This document shows, one piece after another, positions 10,414 through 22,331 of a stretch of DNA of 64,000 nt. How positions within the stretch are numbered: the first letter of the stretch is position 1; each line of letters opens with the position of its first letter. Below the pieces are notes generated by a model. It ran no database searches, had not been told where the DNA came from, and worked only from the letters and a program-made list of their open reading frames with translations. Location of the stretch: positions 3,534,001-3,598,000 of the forward strand of contig JAGTXZ010000018.1 of the NCBI GenBank assembly GCA_018398575.1. Reading direction: 5' to 3'. Made by a program: the position numbers and the translations under genes. Source of the stretch: Ampelomyces quisqualis. Its lineage: Eukaryota > Ascomycota > Dothideomycetes > Pleosporales > Phaeosphaeriaceae.

Positions 10414-13400
10414 GGCAAGCTGTATAACTGAACAACGACAAGATTTCGAGCTGGACGAATGCTCAAAGACCCCGAGAAGATTGGCATGGGGAAACAGACT
10501 CGACTTTATATGTTCTCCTCCTGTGATGAAGAAGAAAAGTGTGCAGGACCAGAAAGGCGTCGCTGGAAGACCTCGATTTCGCCGCTACACATTGACTCGT
10601 GCCTGTCGCTCAGGCACTGGGCCCCCCGCGCTGCTGGATCTGATTAGTTTCGAACGCGGTACTGTGCCGACACTGGAATCAAAATTGATCAGCACACCAA
10701 ATGTTCGGCACTCCCAGTCGCATCTCCCAGGAGCGGATAACACGTGGGAAGGAGGGCACTAGCAAGGTGTTTCCAGGGAAGCAGGAGTGTAGCCGCTGCT
10801 TGCATGCTTACTAGCTTCCTATCCTGCGGCCACTTTCTTTTTGGCTTGGTTCATCAAGATCAAACAGGACGTTGGATATCGATGCATGACCTTGTCATGT
10901 TTCCCTAGGCAAGCCACGGGGATGGGGAGGTGACTGTTCGATTGCGCGCAGAGGCTGGTGCTCCGCCCCAATGGGCCCTGCTGCGTCAGCACTGTGTAAA
11001 CACGTCTGTAAGGGTGCTTTGGAGCCAGGTACTCCTTATTTGTGTGTAAAATCTCAACAACAAGGGTGAAACAACATCATCCAATCATTTTCTGTTTCGC
11101 CCATCGAATTGCAGTGTCAACCAACAAAGATGCCTGCGAGTGATAGGACTATTTCCACACTACATGCGCGCCAGACTTTTGACTCTCATGTTGGACTCGA
11201 CATGAGGTATGTAGGACTAGCCAGCCCTTTGTCCCAGCGGATGCGGCCGTGGACCAAGGTCTGAAGAGACGATAGGTCGCGACTACCTCTCCTCACCAAC
11301 ACTCGTAGCTCTATAGCATAGTCGTCGACTGCTCTTTGCGACCAAGATCCTTCTGTCTTCAAACGCATGCCTATATACTGTTCTAGCTAGGTCGACGCAT
11401 CGACTTGCCACCGCCGGAGCATTGCGCACTTCTCCAGCCGACGTGCATGAGGAACCCGCCTCAACGAGTGCCTACGGCAACATGTGTTCAATAATCTACC
11501 TTCTCCCCGTCATTTCCAAAAGGAGGGATCGCAGGTGCGGCTTCAAGATGCCAAGGGTGGATCAGGCATCAGATGACAGGGATCAAACAACACACGAGAT
11601 GCCAGAAATTACCGTAAGAACACACCAGATAGACGCCAGAATTAATCAGACAGAACTCAGCCATCAACTTTAGATGAACGGACCCATGGATGCAGGCGCT
11701 GCGGCTTAAATTGCCATGCTACGACCAAATACACGGTGTACAGGGCGGCGGAAGTAGCAGTACTTTTGCAGTGGTACTGTCCATACGGTGGGCATCCGCG
11801 TCTGTTGAGTCTGCCGATCGCTGACGCAAACATTCCTGATTCTTGTATGTTGTAGATATTGAAATATGCACCGTGTCAACGCTTCGACCTGCTTTCTTCG
11901 AGATTCAACACGGAGGACAACAATGGGGATAAAGAGACAGCGTGCTAGTGGAACTTTTTCGCAGCTATGCATGTCAAAAACGCCGATGTAGATGATACCG
12001 TAGCTTACATTTACGAGGCAATGGGCGGCTACATCTCACATGCGACCTCCTGCAGAGCGGACCAAGACACTAGTACGGCTTTTGACTGGCGTGCAACATA
12101 TCCAATTGTTTTAAGGTCTAACTGGCTGTTGAAAATGTTGTGGGCGCAGCTCGCTTCGAATCGTTTCATCTCTCTATTCTAATGGGACGATCTGATCACC
12201 GCGTCTACACTGATTGAGATATTGCCCATGTCGCTCGCTCACCTGATATTTTGGGCTTCAGCACCAGCACAGTAGATCATTTCAACACCTATTACGCCTA
12301 CAAGTATCCGCTTTTTGTTCGCCTTACTATAGCTTTCCTTTTTGTCCCATTTCATCCAATTCACCTTATTCTATCCCGGTTTACCCTAAGTCAGCCCGTT
12401 TCATCCTGTACCCTCCTATACCTCATCTGTGCCTTGCATTCGCTTTAGTTCCCTTTAGCTTCCGCTTCGGTTATGAGCTTGTTACCTGTTGCATCGCCTC
12501 GTTTGCTGTTATACACACTACGATCTACATACTCCTAGCACTAATTCTTGTATGAAATCCAGACACTCCAAGGCTTCTATGCTTGCCCGCCTCTCAGATT
12601 TGCTCAGAATAAGGCTCTACCTATAGGTATTGGTTTGGCGAGAGTTGATGTGTGTTCGAACAGTAGTGACCATTGTTTGATGGGGTCGTGCGTCTCTGAA
12701 CGGGGGAGACGGAGCCATGATGCGATTCTTGCTTCTCGAAAGGTACAAGTTGCGCATGTAATGTATAATAGCGAAATTCTAGTGAACTCCACATTGTATG
12801 TTTCTCCGAGTTTTCAAGATAATCAACTGTAAGTAAGAAGCCGAAGATTGGCGTGCACAACATCCATCTACTCTGAGCCAGCCTGATATGCTTAAAACAC
12901 TTGAGCTTGCCGTTGTAGTGTACAAATACTATGATTGTATTAGCATCTGTTGTCTTAGAACAAGTCGATACTTGAATCATTGGTTTATATTCTATGTTCT
13001 GGGCACTAGACTTCTGGGCTTCTTCTATGAGATCCCACTCATGAGAATGCGTGTTTGGCTGACAATGCTCACACCGCATGGTATGTTACTGTCTACAAAA
13101 CCCCCTTTTGTGGCGTTTTCCAGCGTAACTTGTGTGCATGAACGTTTAGTTATGTGACTCACTAACCAGTTGAGATTGAAAAAAATAGCTTTATTGGTCT
13201 ATCTGTCGATGCTTCGACACATAGACCAGTCCATAGATGCCGTTGCCTAAGCCTATAACAACCACCCTCCAAAGCTCCCAAAGTCACAGTTTCAATGTCC
13301 TAAGTCCCTGATAATACATAATTTGTGCCGCTAAGTCATTCAACTCGCTAGATAATGAGAATTTCTGTAATAATGCTGTTCCAAGTCTATCCACCTGAAA

Positions 13401-16022
13401 CTACTACCAGGCAAGTAAGTACAAAGCTGGCATGGACGAAACATCTGTTTCCTATCGTTCATCTTCCTCTTTGAGCCATGCACCGTTTCGCTCACCACAA
13501 ATCAGCTATTAGTTATCGTTTAACTAGTGCTGGCTTGTTGGATGCGTCAAAGCGGCCTCTCCGGTGGGCCTTTGTTAGATCTTCGACTATAGACCCGATC
13601 TTTTGCCCCAAGGCTGAGGCCACGTTGACATCGAAAGATGCAATCAAAAGCTTGAGAATTCATGTAACCCTACAGAAATCATGATTCTTGTAACATGTAG
13701 GTGACAGATTGCACATTTAAAGCTGAAATCATTACAATAGCAAATCGTCTGCTTCTTTCCTTCGTTAAGCTACATTATCTGCATTCGCTATCATTGGTCC
13801 GGCTACCCCAAATCCCCATCAACATTGTTATCAGCGTGAATTTTCGCAGCACGGGTTATCATCTTGTCTTTGCGCGGAAACACACGGTGGCCTAATCTCT
13901 CGCTGCGGCTGCAGTGGGTTCCTGGACACCAAAAGATAGTTTCTCAACCGCATGAGCGCCGTCGTAGTGGCAATGGAGGTCGGAAAACTGTCCGAATCTC
14001 TTGTTGTGGCATAGTGAAAGGTTGCAGCGGAATATGAAGCTGTGTGGACCTACCGTGGGTTGTAACTTGTACTGTGCAGATTTTTGGAGCGAAACGAGCG
14101 GCCCCTATAAGCGTAGACAGAGACACAACGGATGTTCTTGAATACGCGGACATTGATTCCTGAGGATAAAATCTGTGCTTGTTTTGATACGTGTTCACGA
14201 TGCTTTTCTGACCGAGAGCAGCCGTATAGTGCTGAGTACCCCTATCTTTGTAGCTGCACTAAAACGTCGGTCTTAACTATAGTTAAAGGTTTCAGATGTA
14301 CTAGAAACCCAGAGATTTCCGCTAATTTTCTTACCGGTGGTAAGCGGAAGGTGCAGCAAGTTGTCTAGCTTATGTCTAGGACCAAGTCTACTGAGAGGCA
14401 CGTTTGGTCTAGGTATTCTAGTGAAAGCTCTAGAACGAAGAGAAGTATCCTAAGCTTGTGTCTGTTCAAGAATTATTCTGGTAGAAGAACTAAAGGAATG
14501 GTGCAAGACTGCGTCGTAAATTAAGTTGTGGGGGACAGGATTGCTATTTGCTTGAAGACAAGGCTTCCCCAGTGGGTTCCAAATGAGGTCTGTGAATCTG
14601 GCAGAACAGCCCAAGGTTGATCAGTTGAAGTCAAGAAATACGTCCGACATATTGTTTGAAATTTCCGTGTTCTGTGATGACTTTGGGTCCGCTGGTTGTC
14701 TGTACGTGAATCCGTCGTCCACATTGGAAAATCCATAACTACATCAGCGGAACAGATATTTTGGGTATGGCAAGCTATAAATTTCTTTCGGTTCTTCTGG
14801 TTGTGTTGTACAAGGTATGCTGTTCCTTTTGAGGAGGAAGCTGCGCTTCTTATATCGCATCTGAGACATCTCAAGGCTCGAAAGGTTCCCCGCCCTCTGC
14901 GACATGGCCTAGTAGCAACTTTAGATACCGAGAATAAGATGAAATCAAATGCTAGTAAACAAAGGTCAGAAATTGTACTTATTCAAGTAATAGAAGATGT
15001 ATAGCCAAGCATAAATGAAGTGGTATTAACCAATCGTACATGCTGAAAACCTCTTTCGGCTTCAACATTTTTTGGCTACTTGGCCTCGCAGAGACAACTA
15101 ACCAGAAAGCGATATTTGTCTCCAAAATTTGTCTCCAAAATCGTTGTATGAATCGGTGTAGTAACCTGACACGAGTGGCGTACTCAGCGGTCGGGCGTTG
15201 TCCCTTCGTGGGCCATTCGGGCTTGTCTGCGGCTCCTCAACATGATTTGACGGGAAGCAGAGGCAAGCCTCCCATTATGGATGCCAACACCTGCACCGGG
15301 CAGCAACAACTAACGCCAATGTTCGCTATGCAAGGGTTTTACCTAAATGTACGCCCGACAGCACTTTCGTTGGAAGTAGTGAACGATTCGAACCGCTCAG
15401 CCTTCACTTACGTTCGAAAGTACGATTAGCATAGTACAGAGCCTCAGATTGCGGCGTCACCATAATCTGCAGGTCCCTCCGGGCGTAATCTGACTACGTC
15501 ATTTGAAGATGAAAAATACGGCACAGTCTGGAGGATGGGGCGAGACTGCGCTTTAGCGAAGCGTGTCTACCAAGAGCCTGATCTCATAGCAGGGATCAGC
15601 AACGCCATGATTTCACACCTTCGCAAAGGGCGACGATAGTTCTGAGTGTAAAAGAGTTACTTGACAACTGTTCAGATGCGCAGACACTGTCCTTCACGAA
15701 CCCGTGTCACGTAACTGTCAACATACCAAAGCTGCCAAGTAAAGAATTTCATGTTGGCAAATTTCGAAGACCTGCGCTTATTACATTAATGCTACACACG
15801 ACCCAGGGACCCACGTATTATAGAAGACAGCCCACTAGAAGTCTGTCATGATGACCCGGAGTAAAGAGGTAGGAAAGCGCCTTGACTCCGAAGATATGCT
15901 GCTGATGAAAGAAAAAGCCTGACGAACTGCCCTGCCTATCCGAGTGAAGAAGCCCTTTCATTAACACCAGCAGGATTCTGTTTTGACCCTGACATGCAGT
16001 CGTAAATCTAACCCACCTGCTA
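10414..16022. other. 5.6 kb gene-sparse region
   Basis: Between the starts/ends of two minus-strand genes there is no frame above 152 codons, and none of the frames shows a motif, biased codon use or splice structure that I trust. A plus-strand pyrimidine-rich tract spans about 12,290-12,540. Sequence is moderately AT-rich but not as extreme as the 31 kb island. No terminal inverted repeats were noticed. It may hold long untranslated regions, non-coding RNAs or old decayed repeats. Confidence 0.35.
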
Positions 16023-19000
16023 TTATTCCTCCCTTCTATCCTCGTCCTGGCCACCGTCCTTGGCCTGACCCTTGTTCACAATCATAGCGCGAAAGTCGGC
16101 GTTACTCTTTGTCTCTCCATTCGTAGTCGTAGCGTTCTTGGGGACTGCTAGTCGACCGATGCTGATGCCGGACTTTCCTCGACCTCGACCGCCTGCTGAG
16201 CGTCCGCGAACAGCGGGTCGGTTGATACGGTTGGGTTGGACGAAGCTGCTGTTCGCCTTCCATTCGCCCTTCTGTAGCCTCAGATCTTTCACTGTCCCTA
16301 TCCGAAGTTTTCTTCCTTCAAAGTCCTGGCCTTGAAGTGCGATCTCTGCTTTGCCGGCCCCTTCGACAGTATCAAATTCGATAATCGCTCCACCGTGTTG
16401 AGGCTCAAGCGTGATCTTCTTGAATCCAAAAGGCTCTACAAGAGGTTTTATGCGCACATCGGGAACAGTGTCTGGTATGTTGAGGAAGGCAACAGATCGT
16501 GATCCAATCGTTCCTTCAGGTTTGCCGGCAGCATCGGAAACACCTTCACCCTTGCCAGGTATTCCTTCTAGAGCGTCAGTGCTGGGTACTTTCTCAATGG
16601 TAGACTTGGTCTTCGGCTTGGCTTCCGCGCGGTCAATAGCAATCTCCACGTGCAACTCTAGGCCCCAGAAGTTCTTGTTGTGCATTTCAGCTACCGCTGC
16701 ATCGGCACTCTCCTTGGTCTTGTAATTGACGAAACAATAGCCTCTGTTATTGCCTTGGCCTTTGAGTGGCATTTTGATCCTCTCAATTGTACCAAATCTA
16801 CTGAAAGCGTCGTTGATCTCGCGTTCCTTTACTTTGAAATTGAGATGCCAGACGTAGACCTCGCGACCCTCGTTGATGGCGCCAACCCGCTTCTTCTTCG
16901 CTTTTGGATCGGATATTTTTGCTATCAGCTTGAGACCTTCGACGTCAGTGCCATCCAATTGAGTGGCAGCAACAGCACTTTCGGCATTGTCGAATTGTAC
17001 ATAGCAGAACCGTCGATGCGTGTCGAATTTCAGTGATGGAAATCTGACACCAACAACCTCCCCGAAGGGATTGAACAGACTTCGTAGGACAGCCTCGTCA
17101 GCATCGGCCGGGTAGTTGGTGACATAGAGTGTTGTGCTTTGTCCACGTTCGATAGAGATGTCGCGTCCCTCGAAGCCTTTTGCCTCTTTGCTCAATGCGT
17201 AGTCTGCCTCGTCTGGGGTCTCGAACTCCACGATGGCTGTCATGCTGTCATGCTCTTCTTTCAGCACCAGGTTGCGGACAGTGCCAGCGTCAGTAAAGAA
17301 CTGTCTTATCCGGGTTTGTGTCGTGTCAGCAGGAAGTTTGCGAACAATGATGGTGGTGTGCTCGCGGTCACGCTTTTGGGCGGCTGAAGCAGTCTCCGAA
17401 GGTACTTCGCTAGCTCGTGTAGCTTCACCGTTGACTGCCGCACTCGAGAGACTCTGCACTTGGGCTATCCTGCTCTTCTTGTTTGTGACATCCTCCTCCT
17501 GATTGGTTTCGTCGCGTTTCCTCTTGCCTGAGCCATCAACATATTCACTGGGTGGAGTAGGCTGTCGCGAAGCTAGAGATGCTGCGTCTGTTTGCTCCTT
17601 TTGCCTCCGAATCGAAATTGCGCGCTCGGCACGCCGCCGCTCAATAGCCGCGCTGCGTACCTTGATCACCGACTCGTGCTGTTCACAGTGGTTGATGTAC
17701 ATCTCAAGGAGAGGCTCTGGATGATCCATGGTGGTAAGACGCTCCATTCCTCGCTCAAGGACTGCGGTCGCTTGTGTAGGCGTCAAGAGCTGTTGGCCGG
17801 CATTCAAAGTATTGCGCGTGGCGTGTTGTGACCAGAAGACCATCTCGAAGATGTACCAGCGATACCAGAAGTCGTAAGAATCGGCCTGGTGTGCCACAAG
17901 TGACTCCCATATCTGACGGGCCTCGTCCACATTCCCTCTCTGCAGCCAGAACTTCATGTGGATGCGCTCGAGGCGCCACTTTGAGTCTGTCCAATCCCGG
18001 CCATGTTTCTTGATACCCACTTCTCTGACGAATTCCAACGCAGATCGTATTCCTACCTCGGCAATGTCAACATCGTCTTCTGTCGCTGCAGGGTCATTGA
18101 AAGCTCTCCGCCGCAAGTAGCCGCACCAAGCAATCTGCACCTTGATCAGCTCCTCAAGATCGGCATGCTCCAGAAGACCCGATCCTGTTGCTGTGTGCTT
18201 AACATGCTCAAGATCTTCAAATGCCTTGTTCTCCGCTTCGAGCGTCAATATTCGGTGCGACCACAATGCGCCAGACCAAGGACAGTGGCGTGTGGCGCGC
18301 TCGAGTACGTTCAGTAGATCGACCGATCTATCTTTCTGCCAAACTAAGAATTCGACGTGGTCCTCCCATATCGACGGGTCTACCGGAAAGCGGAGTGTGG
18401 CCCTCTCGTACAGGGCGTTGACAAGGTGAAAGCTGTAAACGCCCATGGTCTTCTTTTCCCACTTCAGATACCGCGTGACTGCATGGTACTCGGCTTCTTG
18501 ATCACCCGCTTGGAATGCCTGCAATACTTTGAACTCGTACTCTTCGCGATTCGCATATTGTTGCTTGATATGCGTGTTCTTTAGCAGCGCCTGCTCCATA
18601 AGCTGTTCGTAGTGATCCTTGTAGTAGCGCGTGTTGAATGACGAGTATCTTGAAAATGTGTTGGACCACGTTGCATGCGGCTGGCTCAGACGCTGGTCAT
18701 AGATCGCGGCTACTCTCGCTGCTTTGTCTTGACTGAAGCCACCCCGCTCAAGATCCTCCTCCAAGACCTGCAAGTAGCGATCCCATACCAGATTGCTTTC
18801 CTGAAGGTTGTACTTGACCTTGTCGGCACCCTGTTCGAGAGCTTCGAATACAAGGTTTGGTTGGAACAGCTCGCGACCGACCAACCGGTCTTCCTCAGGC
18901 CAATGCTCCGGCGGCACTTGCTCCCACGAGCAAGCCACAAGATAGCTCGCGTACTCGCTGTAGGCAGCCCAAAGCTTTGCACTATACGGCTCTTCCTGCG

Positions 19001-19352
19001 TTGCTTGCTTGTGATATTCCAGAACGCCCATGCGGTCTTCCACGCTCTGGGCTAAGGTTTTTTCATCGTTGAGGCGGTAGTGCCACAGAGTCTCGCCGAG
19101 TGGATACTTCTCGGACATGGATCGATATGCATCGCGCAAGGTCTGGATTAGCTCATAAGAGTGCGCACCAGTTTCGGAAGTGGCAAGATGGGTTTGGAGG
19201 CCTTGATGCAGTGTGGTGACGAGGTTGAGATGGCTGTAGTAGTCGAAGGGGTTTTCGATCAGGGTCTTATCTAGCTGTTCGAGCCATTCGATGTGCGGCT
19301 GATCTAGCGAGCGCGTCATGAAGCTCCGGGGCCGCGGGGACGATTCGGACAT
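16023..19352 (-). CDS. PRP24: Prp24/SART3-type U6 snRNP recycling factor
   Basis: Anneals U6 with U4 snRNA during spliceosome recycling in the nucleus. Single coding exon, 1109 residues. The N-terminal 600 residues are HAT helical repeats (visible W..Y/F..E patterns such as LWAAYSEYASYLVACSWEQV and FWYRWYIFEMVFW). A basic linker with KRKRDE follows. Four RRMs come next at about 663-738 (TIIVRKLP), 739-816 (TLYVTNYP, with FCYVQF), 828-910 (VYVWHLNF, with GYCFVNY) and 952-1022 (SVAFLNIP). A Gly/Arg stretch and the Lsm-binding motif SNADFRAMIVNK (1083-1094) end the protein. Filamentous fungi carry HAT repeats plus four RRMs; yeast Prp24 lacks the HAT part. The open frame continues 53 codons upstream to 19511. 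That stretch contains an intron (19402-19460) whose removal puts the upstream ATG out of frame, so the start at 19352 (MSESSPRP) is preferred. Confidence 0.93.
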   Translation of the reverse strand: MSESSPRPRSFMTRSLDQPHIEWLEQLDKTLIENPFDYYSHLNLVTTLHQGLQTHLATSETGAHSYELIQTLRDAYRSMSEKYPLGETLWHYRLNDEKTLAQSVEDRMGVLEYHKQATQEEPYSAKLWAAYSEYASYLVACSWEQVPPEHWPEEDRLVGRELFQPNLVFEALEQGADKVKYNLQESNLVWDRYLQVLEEDLERGGFSQDKAARVAAIYDQRLSQPHATWSNTFSRYSSFNTRYYKDHYEQLMEQALLKNTHIKQQYANREEYEFKVLQAFQAGDQEAEYHAVTRYLKWEKKTMGVYSFHLVNALYERATLRFPVDPSIWEDHVEFLVWQKDRSVDLLNVLERATRHCPWSGALWSHRILTLEAENKAFEDLEHVKHTATGSGLLEHADLEELIKVQIAWCGYLRRRAFNDPAATEDDVDIAEVGIRSALEFVREVGIKKHGRDWTDSKWRLERIHMKFWLQRGNVDEARQIWESLVAHQADSYDFWYRWYIFEMVFWSQHATRNTLNAGQQLLTPTQATAVLERGMERLTTMDHPEPLLEMYINHCEQHESVIKVRSAAIERRRAERAISIRRQKEQTDAASLASRQPTPPSEYVDGSGKRKRDETNQEEDVTNKKSRIAQVQSLSSAAVNGEATRASEVPSETASAAQKRDREHTTIIVRKLPADTTQTRIRQFFTDAGTVRNLVLKEEHDSMTAIVEFETPDEADYALSKEAKGFEGRDISIERGQSTTLYVTNYPADADEAVLRSLFNPFGEVVGVRFPSLKFDTHRRFCYVQFDNAESAVAATQLDGTDVEGLKLIAKISDPKAKKKRVGAINEGREVYVWHLNFKVKEREINDAFSRFGTIERIKMPLKGQGNNRGYCFVNYKTKESADAAVAEMHNKNFWGLELHVEIAIDRAEAKPKTKSTIEKVPSTDALEGIPGKGEGVSDAAGKPEGTIGSRSVAFLNIPDTVPDVRIKPLVEPFGFKKITLEPQHGGAIIEFDTVEGAGKAEIALQGQDFEGRKLRIGTVKDLRLQKGEWKANSSFVQPNRINRPAVRGRSAGGRGRGKSGISIGRLAVPKNATTTNGETKSNADFRAMIVNKGQAKDGGQDEDRREE

Positions 19353-19401
19353 GATGCTAGCTACAGACTCACCGGAGAGGTGTTGCCCGAGGTGTTGCAG
19401 T

Positions 19402-19460
19402 CTGGAGCAAAAGTTAGTCGTGGTCGCTGGAAATATTTGTGGAACGACGCTAAGCTTTAC
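19402..19460 (-). other. Probable 5'-leader intron of PRP24
   Basis: On the minus strand the interval begins GTAAAGC, has GACTAAC 16-17 bases before its end and finishes TTTTGCTCCAG, a complete fungal intron of 59 nt. Splicing it joins the 17-codon upstream frame starting at 19511 to a stop (TGA, overlapping the GGTGAGT) before the main ATG. The upstream frame then becomes a short uORF rather than an N-terminal extension. Confidence 0.6.
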
Positions 19461-19602
19461 GAACAGGCAGTCGCGACCCCGTGACTGCGAGTAAGCGCGA
19501 CCGCGGAACACGTCACGCGCCCTCGTCAGGCTTCACCTCGACAAGTGCAGGGATATAGTTTCGAGATACACACAGAGCGGGGAATTGTTTGTGAACTGGT
19601 AC

Positions 19603-20152
19603 CTACGTTACTGGCCGCTGATGGGCTACCGGAGTCTGTCGAGCGGCCTGCTGCTGCTGCATGCTGGCAAGGTCTGGCACGGATTAGTGACCGTCCCAGC
19701 TATTTGCCTGCGTCATCTTGTCTATGCTCTTCCGCACCTCCATGTGAGGACGACTGTCTCCTTCCCTCATGGACAGAATGGAGGCGGCACCTACCTGCTA
19801 ATGTGTCCATGCTGGGCGTTGATGCCTGTCTGAATGTGGCGTGGGGAGGCGTCATGCGCGCATTGCGGGGCGACCCCATGGGTTGTGGTGTGCTCATGGC
19901 GCTGTGCATGGCTCTTGCGCCGTTTGCGATGTGGGCGAAGCAGGGCGAGGGAGTCTGCTGGAGTGTGGCGTGTGGTTGCGGCGATGAGGTAATCTGCTGG
20001 CTGAGGCCTGAATGCGTGCGCGACGGCATTTGGCGCACGGCACGCTTCCTCGGAGGCGATAGCATTGACGGCGATGGGAGCGCAGATGGCGGCTGTGGCG
20101 CAGGGGTGCCCGCGGGGGAGTCGCTCGGCGACAGCAGTGAATTGATGTCCAT
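19603..20152 (-). CDS. Small Pro/Ser-rich protein resembling a transcription-regulator N terminus
   Basis: Two minus-strand exons, 20152-19795 and 19673-19603, give 142 residues. The intron (121 nt) is GTAGGT..CCAG with CTAATC before the acceptor. The chosen acceptor gives MDTLADLASMQQQQAARQTP in one frame. The N terminus MDINSLLSPSDSPAGTPAP and the repeated SP/TP and basic PPRKRAVR patches look like disordered parts of fungal nuclear regulators. No DNA-binding or enzymatic domain is present. It may be a true short protein, a truncated relic, or upstream exons of a longer transcript: PRP24 starts only 250 nt downstream on the same strand. I could not find a splice that joins the two in frame. 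Function unknown. Confidence 0.5.
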
Positions 20153-20760
20153 TCCGACGATGTGATGTGCGGGCTACTACTGTATCTGACAACAATCACG
20201 AGCATTCGGAATATTGGAGGAACTGGCTTGGGACGGTCGCGAACTGCAAGATCACGGTTTCGATGTCTCCGGCGCGGACGGCATGGGACGAAAAGGCAAG
20301 GGACGCTACCAAAGGAACGTCGAGAAGGCGAGTCGGACCAGAAGGAGGGTGAATGGACGAAAATCGTATGCGCCGGGTGATGATTGAGCAGCGCGGCCGC
20401 TCTGGGTCTAGAAGAAAGTCCACAGGTACAAGCTTGGGCCCGAAGCTAATCAAGTAATGACATCGAGGCTCTTGCCGAGGGTGCGAAGGGTGCGGGCGAG
20501 GTGCAGGATCCGGTAACAGACACGAGATTATTCGTTCGGTCGGGTGCACTGACACTCTGCTGCGTGAGCAGAACTTGCCTTGCCTGTGTCGCGGAGGGCT
20601 GATCGTTGCCCCGTCGTGCGAACTGGGCCTCGATCGATGAATCCAGGGTCACGTGCCGACAGGGGTGGGTCTTTGCAAGCGCAGCCGAAACCTCAGAATT
20701 TCGGCGACCTCAGCCCTTTGCGCCCATCGACACAACGCCATTGGGGCTCGCACCATCAGC
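20153..20760. promoter_or_regulatory. Divergent promoter region
   Basis: Separates the minus-strand Pro/Ser-rich gene from the plus-strand MRPL22. An ATG at 20653 is in frame with the MRPL22 start and could extend it by 36 residues. No other gene is seen. Confidence 0.4.
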
Positions 20761-22141
20761 ATGAACTCTCGAATACCAGCGAGACGGCTGGGGCAGTCAG
20801 GTACGATCCAGCACGACACCCGCTTTGCCTCCATCCACGGCCTGGCTGGACCCTCACTGAGGTGTTCGAGCTACCGCCTCATCGTTCAGAAATAGTCAAG
20901 CTACGTAGACTGACCCATTCAGCTCTCGCTACTCTCCTCCCTCGCTCCAAGCTGTGGTCACCACGCACATCCCTACCGGGCGCTGCTCAGCGGAACAAAT
21001 CCAACGCCACTGCATCACTAACCGCCCGGCGACGCAACTCCACTCCTGCCAAATCCAAAGCGCGCGGCAAAGTCGAAGAACCTACCGACCTCGCCGACAC
21101 TGAACAAGACGGAGAAAAACTGAGGAATCCACTGCTGGAATCGTATCTCAAGGGGATGGGCAAGAAGTCGGTTAGGCCACAACTGCGCACCGGAACCGGC
21201 TCTACAAATCCGCTCTTCGATGAGAAGCGCCACATACCCGGCTGGGGACCTTCCCTAAGCCGTAAGAAGAAAGCGGAGTGTAAGAAAAAGATGAATGACG
21301 AAGAACGTGCCGCAAAGGCAGCAGAAGATAAGAAACTGATGCAATTCAATCTTGACCCGAATGTTCGATTACGACGGAGACTCGAACGTGACCTGGTCTT
21401 AAAGGGCGTAAAGCGCCATGGTCGCCTCACAAAAGCGGATAAAATCGCGCGCACAGAGCGCCAGTGCCTCTGGAAATCGCAAGACCTACCCACGTCGACG
21501 AAGAAAATGCAAAAAGTCGTCAATCAACTCGCTGGCAAGACTGTTTCGGACGCGCTCATACAGCTCCGCTTCTCTCCGAAGCGCATCGCTCGTGACGTCA
21601 TGAAAGGACTCGAACTTGCACAGAATGAAGCCATTGTATATCGCGGAATGGGTCTTGGTGGAGGACGACTCGCGCAGAAGAGATGGGAGGCACAACGATC
21701 GCAGTCGGAATTGTCCAGTCGCGATATCAGCCTTGCAGTTGCTTCACAGAAGCTACGCTTGCCGACAGAACAACCCAGAAGACCTGTCAACATCGAATTG
21801 AAGGACGGAAGCAGGAAAGTGGTCCGCGATCCCTCCGAGATTTATATCGACCAGGCGTGGGTGGGCAAGGGTGAAATGTGGAAGACTCCCGAATACAGGG
21901 CGAGAGGAGCGATTAACATGCTGCGGCATAGGACGACGAGTGAGTTGATACCCTCATCTCATAACATTGGAGCGGTCAGAATGCTAATTTATACACCACA
22001 GGTGTCTCCTTCCTCCTCAAGGAAGAAAAGACTCGCATGCGCATCTCAGAGGAGATTCAGAAGAAGCGCGACAACCGCAAACTCTGGGTCGCGCTACCCG
22101 ACCGACCAATAACCTCACAGCGACAGTATTGTCTCTGGTAG
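20761..22141 (+). CDS. MRPL22: Mitochondrial large-subunit ribosomal protein uL22m
   Basis: Lines the peptide exit tunnel of the mitochondrial ribosome. Exons 20761-20800, 20923-21939 and 22002-22141 give 398 residues. Exon 1 supplies a basic presequence (MNSRIPARRLGQS) and is spliced in phase 1 to ALATLLPRSKLW. The uL22 core lies around residues 200-350, recognisable by KKMQKVVNQLAGKTVSDALI, then QLRFSPKRIARDVMKGLELA and the IYIDQAWVGKG loop strand. The last intron (62 nt, GTGAGT..ACAG) precedes VSFLLKEEKTRMRISEEI and a basic C terminus ending RQYCLW. A linker rich in Lys/Glu between presequence and core explains the length above bacterial L22. The start could move to 20653. It is convergent with UTP15, with 190 nt between stops. 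Confidence 0.9.
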
Positions 22142-22331
22142 AATCGTTCACATGTAGCATATATATATCTCGCCGCATGAAGAAAAATGTGTACAATATA
22201 CCATGTTTCCCACCATCCATAGCAACACAAACTGCGTCATTTGGGTATGTAAACACTATATACATGGACATGCATAAACTACTTTTCGCAATCAACGCCG
22301 TCGCTATGCAACCAAAACATCCACTACAACA

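Noticed and set aside
15375..15400. B-box-like GGTTCGAATC on the minus strand
   Set aside because: No A box at a suitable distance and no foldable tRNA cloverleaf.
19461..19511. N-terminal extension of PRP24 from the ATG at 19511
   Set aside because: The extension contains a full intron signal; once spliced, the upstream ATG is out of frame and hits a stop.
19545..20165. 206-codon plus-strand frame
   Set aside because: Antisense shadow of the spliced Pro/Ser-rich gene, whose exons, intron and phases are coherent.
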